Source: Psychrosphaera sp. F3M07 (lineage in GTDB: Bacteria; Pseudomonadota; Gammaproteobacteria; Enterobacterales; Alteromonadaceae). Taken from it: 63,232 nt of DNA. This document shows, piece after piece, positions 61,787-63,232 of this stretch. The position numbers and the translations under genes were made by a program. Positions within the stretch are counted from its first letter, which is position 1, and the number at the start of each line of letters is the position of its first letter. Where the stretch lies: positions 3,112 to 66,343 of the forward strand of contig NZ_JAHKPJ010000001.1 in the NCBI RefSeq assembly GCF_018860345.1, in the 5' to 3' direction. The notes beneath the pieces are model-generated. The model ran no database searches. It saw nothing but the letters and a program-made list of their open reading frames with translations, and was not told the origin of the DNA.

Positions 61787-62695
61787 TTGAAAGTTACGTT
61801 TATTTATCCTATTTATTTTTTGGCAATGACCATGTTATTCACCTCTTTTTTTGCAGTAGCAAACGAGTGTGATCTCCCTTCTAAAAACTGTTTAACTTGG
61901 GTTAATAATCAACTCAAAAATACCAAGCCAAACACAATGAATTGGTACAATTTAAAGTTGTGGCAATTAGACTCTTTAATGACATTAAAAGAATTTAAGT
62001 TATTAAGACAAGAGCTAGACGAACTAAAACGTGTTCTAAGTCATCCACCTATGTTTGTTTCTTACTTAAACATTTATAGAGCAAAGCTGTTACTTATTGA
62101 TGGCGAAAAAGAACAAGCACTCGCATTAATTGAAAAGTCGGTAGCCGAATTATCCAGTTTAAATAAGTCCTTCCATAGCCCAATGCGTTTGGTCACTATT
62201 GCTAATTTGATGCTTAACTTAAAACGTTATGAAGAAGCCCTTAGTTTATTAAAGCAAATAGAACAAAACTATAAGTGCAGTAGAGACTCACACCTAAAAC
62301 TAGAATTATACGGTAATTTAGGGCATAGCTATCGTTTTTTAAAACAGAATGAAGAGGCTTTATTAAATTACCAAACCTCGTTAGACCACGCTATCGACTT
62401 ACAGATAGAGCAGCAAATTGCCACACTCTATATCCATGTAGCTCGTATGCATATGGTACTTGGGGATGCTAAAAAAAGTGAAGATAACTATTTAAATGCA
62501 GTATTTCATGCAATTCAAGATGCCAGAACAGCCACTATCATTAACGCAAAGGTATATTTAGCCTCTTTCTACATAGAGCAAAAAGAGTTGTCTAAAGCTA
62601 AATCCGTCGTTGAGGATATTGACCCCAATCAGATTGAAGCACACCAATTTAATAGATGGGAAGTGATAACGGAAGCCCTTAAAAACTCCCGTTGA
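61787..62695 (+). CDS. Secreted TPR-repeat protein
   Basis: 302 aa. TTG start at 61787 with AGGA 10 nt upstream. Signal peptide about 1-25 (FAVA-NECD). A Cys pair at the mature N-terminus (CDLPSKNC) could form a disulfide. The rest is helical TPR-like repeats (LKLELYGNLGHSYRFLKQNEEALLNYQTSL about 165-194). Periplasmic interaction protein, target unknown. Diverges from the WD40 lipoprotein over 232 bp. Confidence 0.72.
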   Translation: MKVTFIYPIYFLAMTMLFTSFFAVANECDLPSKNCLTWVNNQLKNTKPNTMNWYNLKLWQLDSLMTLKEFKLLRQELDELKRVLSHPPMFVSYLNIYRAKLLLIDGEKEQALALIEKSVAELSSLNKSFHSPMRLVTIANLMLNLKRYEEALSLLKQIEQNYKCSRDSHLKLELYGNLGHSYRFLKQNEEALLNYQTSLDHAIDLQIEQQIATLYIHVARMHMVLGDAKKSEDNYLNAVFHAIQDARTATIINAKVYLASFYIEQKELSKAKSVVEDIDPNQIEAHQFNRWEVITEALKNSR

Positions 62696-62715
62696 TATAC
62701 GCGTTTACATCACCA

Positions 62716-63232
62716 TTAACTGGTTTTGTCAGGGTGTTTAGCCGGGATTGCTCGATAATAGTTTCTTACATATTCCATTGATGCATCCAAATCATCCACG
62801 ACGATACTTGGGCCAAATCCCATTTCTTTCTTTTTATAATCTAGATGTACCAAATACACAGGAACTTGGGCTTCTTTTGCTATTCTTAAAAAACCGTTTT
62901 TCCACTTTGGTACATGGTGACGGGTGCCTTCAGGCGCAAGTGCAAAAACCATAGACTCCGATTGTTTAAATTCATTCACAATTTGGCCGACGACCCCTCC
63001 TGCTTGTTTTCGATTAATTGGCATGCCCCCTAACCCGCCAAGTAACGACTTAATTGGCCAAATAAATATCTGATGTTTCGCTCCCCACACCAATTTAATG
63101 TCCATTGCTAACACTGCAAAAATGGCAATGAAAAAGTCCCAATTAGATGTATGTGGTGCAACACAAATTACACACTTTTTATCTGCCGGAAACTCGCCTT
63201 TTATCTGCCAACTGTCTCGTCCTGAAATGTGT
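62716..63232 (-). CDS. 1-acyl-sn-glycerol-3-phosphate acyltransferase family protein, 5' end cut by window
   Basis: At least 172 aa; the frame continues open to the window edge, so the true start lies outside. PlsC-type motifs: catalytic HTSNWD (H-X4-D) just inside the edge at about 63144-63161, GGMPINR as the acyl-acceptor motif and EGTRHHVPKWKNG as motif III. Transfers acyl chains to lysophospholipid-type acceptors at the inner membrane. A shorter internal start at 63114 would lose the catalytic His and is rejected. Confidence 0.85.
   Translation of the reverse strand, partial: HISGRDSWQIKGEFPADKKCVICVAPHTSNWDFFIAIFAVLAMDIKLVWGAKHQIFIWPIKSLLGGLGGMPINRKQAGGVVGQIVNEFKQSESMVFALAPEGTRHHVPKWKNGFLRIAKEAQVPVYLVHLDYKKKEMGFGPSIVVDDLDASMEYVRNYYRAIPAKHPDKTS

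Noticed and set aside
1-63232. tRNA/rRNA genes, CRISPR arrays, IS elements, prophage or integration sites
   Set aside because: No cloverleaf-type sequence, regular spaced repeats, transposase or integrase-like protein, or terminal inverted repeats were seen on either strand.

Overview
The window looks like a chromosomal segment of a marine gammaproteobacterium of the order Alteromonadales (Colwelliaceae/Pseudoalteromonadaceae-like). The reasons are low GC, close YadGH, Mpl, UbiX, RimK, MaoP and HdfR homologues, a long-form (367 aa) SAICAR synthase, a DHH-family manganese pyrophosphatase, and three TonB-dependent receptors. This is inference from gene content; the genus cannot be fixed by eye. 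I see no tRNA or rRNA gene, CRISPR array, insertion sequence or prophage. The right edge cuts an acyltransferase gene, and the left edge holds a terminator for a gene outside the window.

Layout. 1-5.4 kb: MFS transporter, ppaC, purU, a DUF4442 hotdog protein, fbp. 5.7-12.1 kb: a secreted zinc metalloprotease, then mpl-ubiX-yadG-yadH on one strand. 12.3-18.8 kb: a chemoreceptor, purC, a DUF3718 secreted protein, fieF, and a divergent LysR/aldo-keto reductase pair. 18.8-22.8 kb: LysR-GreA/B-like genes diverging from rimK, an AstE/AspA-type peptidase and a retropepsin-like RimB, a ribosomal S6-modification module. 22.8-25.9 kb: MscS channel, HPP membrane protein with a small coupled membrane protein, LysR. 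26-32.4 kb: a TonB receptor plus metallophosphoesterase lipoprotein, diverging from a degenerate-GGDEF membrane protein plus AraC-type regulator. Both sides carry PhoB-box-like sites, so this reads as a phosphate-starvation locus. 32.5-36.1 kb: DUF3297, then MarR diverging from a DUF2798 / siderophore-interacting flavoreductase / DUF4405 / small membrane protein operon with a striking 33-bp palindrome, then VOC. 36.1-43.6 kb: BCCT transporter, TonB receptor, TPR-sulfotransferase, lipoprotein. 43.7-49.9 kb: M42 peptidase, an mlaC-mscS-mgtE operon, a small secreted protein, hdfR diverging from maoP and a 54-aa small protein. 50-55 kb: a duplicated-repeat secreted protein, MgtC, a CbbR-like LysR diverging from ppc. 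55-59 kb: a Fur-box-controlled siderophore receptor diverging from a PepSY membrane reductase and a partner. 59-63.2 kb: PDC sensor membrane protein, a possible 33-aa peptide gene, a seven-bladed WD40 lipoprotein diverging from a TPR protein, and a PlsC-type acyltransferase.

Most genes are core metabolism or envelope functions. The parts that look least described are (i) the Pho-box locus at 27-32 kb with its inactive-looking GGDEF protein, (ii) the MarR-controlled flavoreductase/cytochrome-like operon at 32.8-35.4 kb, (iii) small proteins with good ribosome binding sites at 24.7, 49.8 and 60.2 kb, and (iv) long perfect stems without a T-tract behind several genes. Functions are from recognised motifs read by eye; no database search was run.
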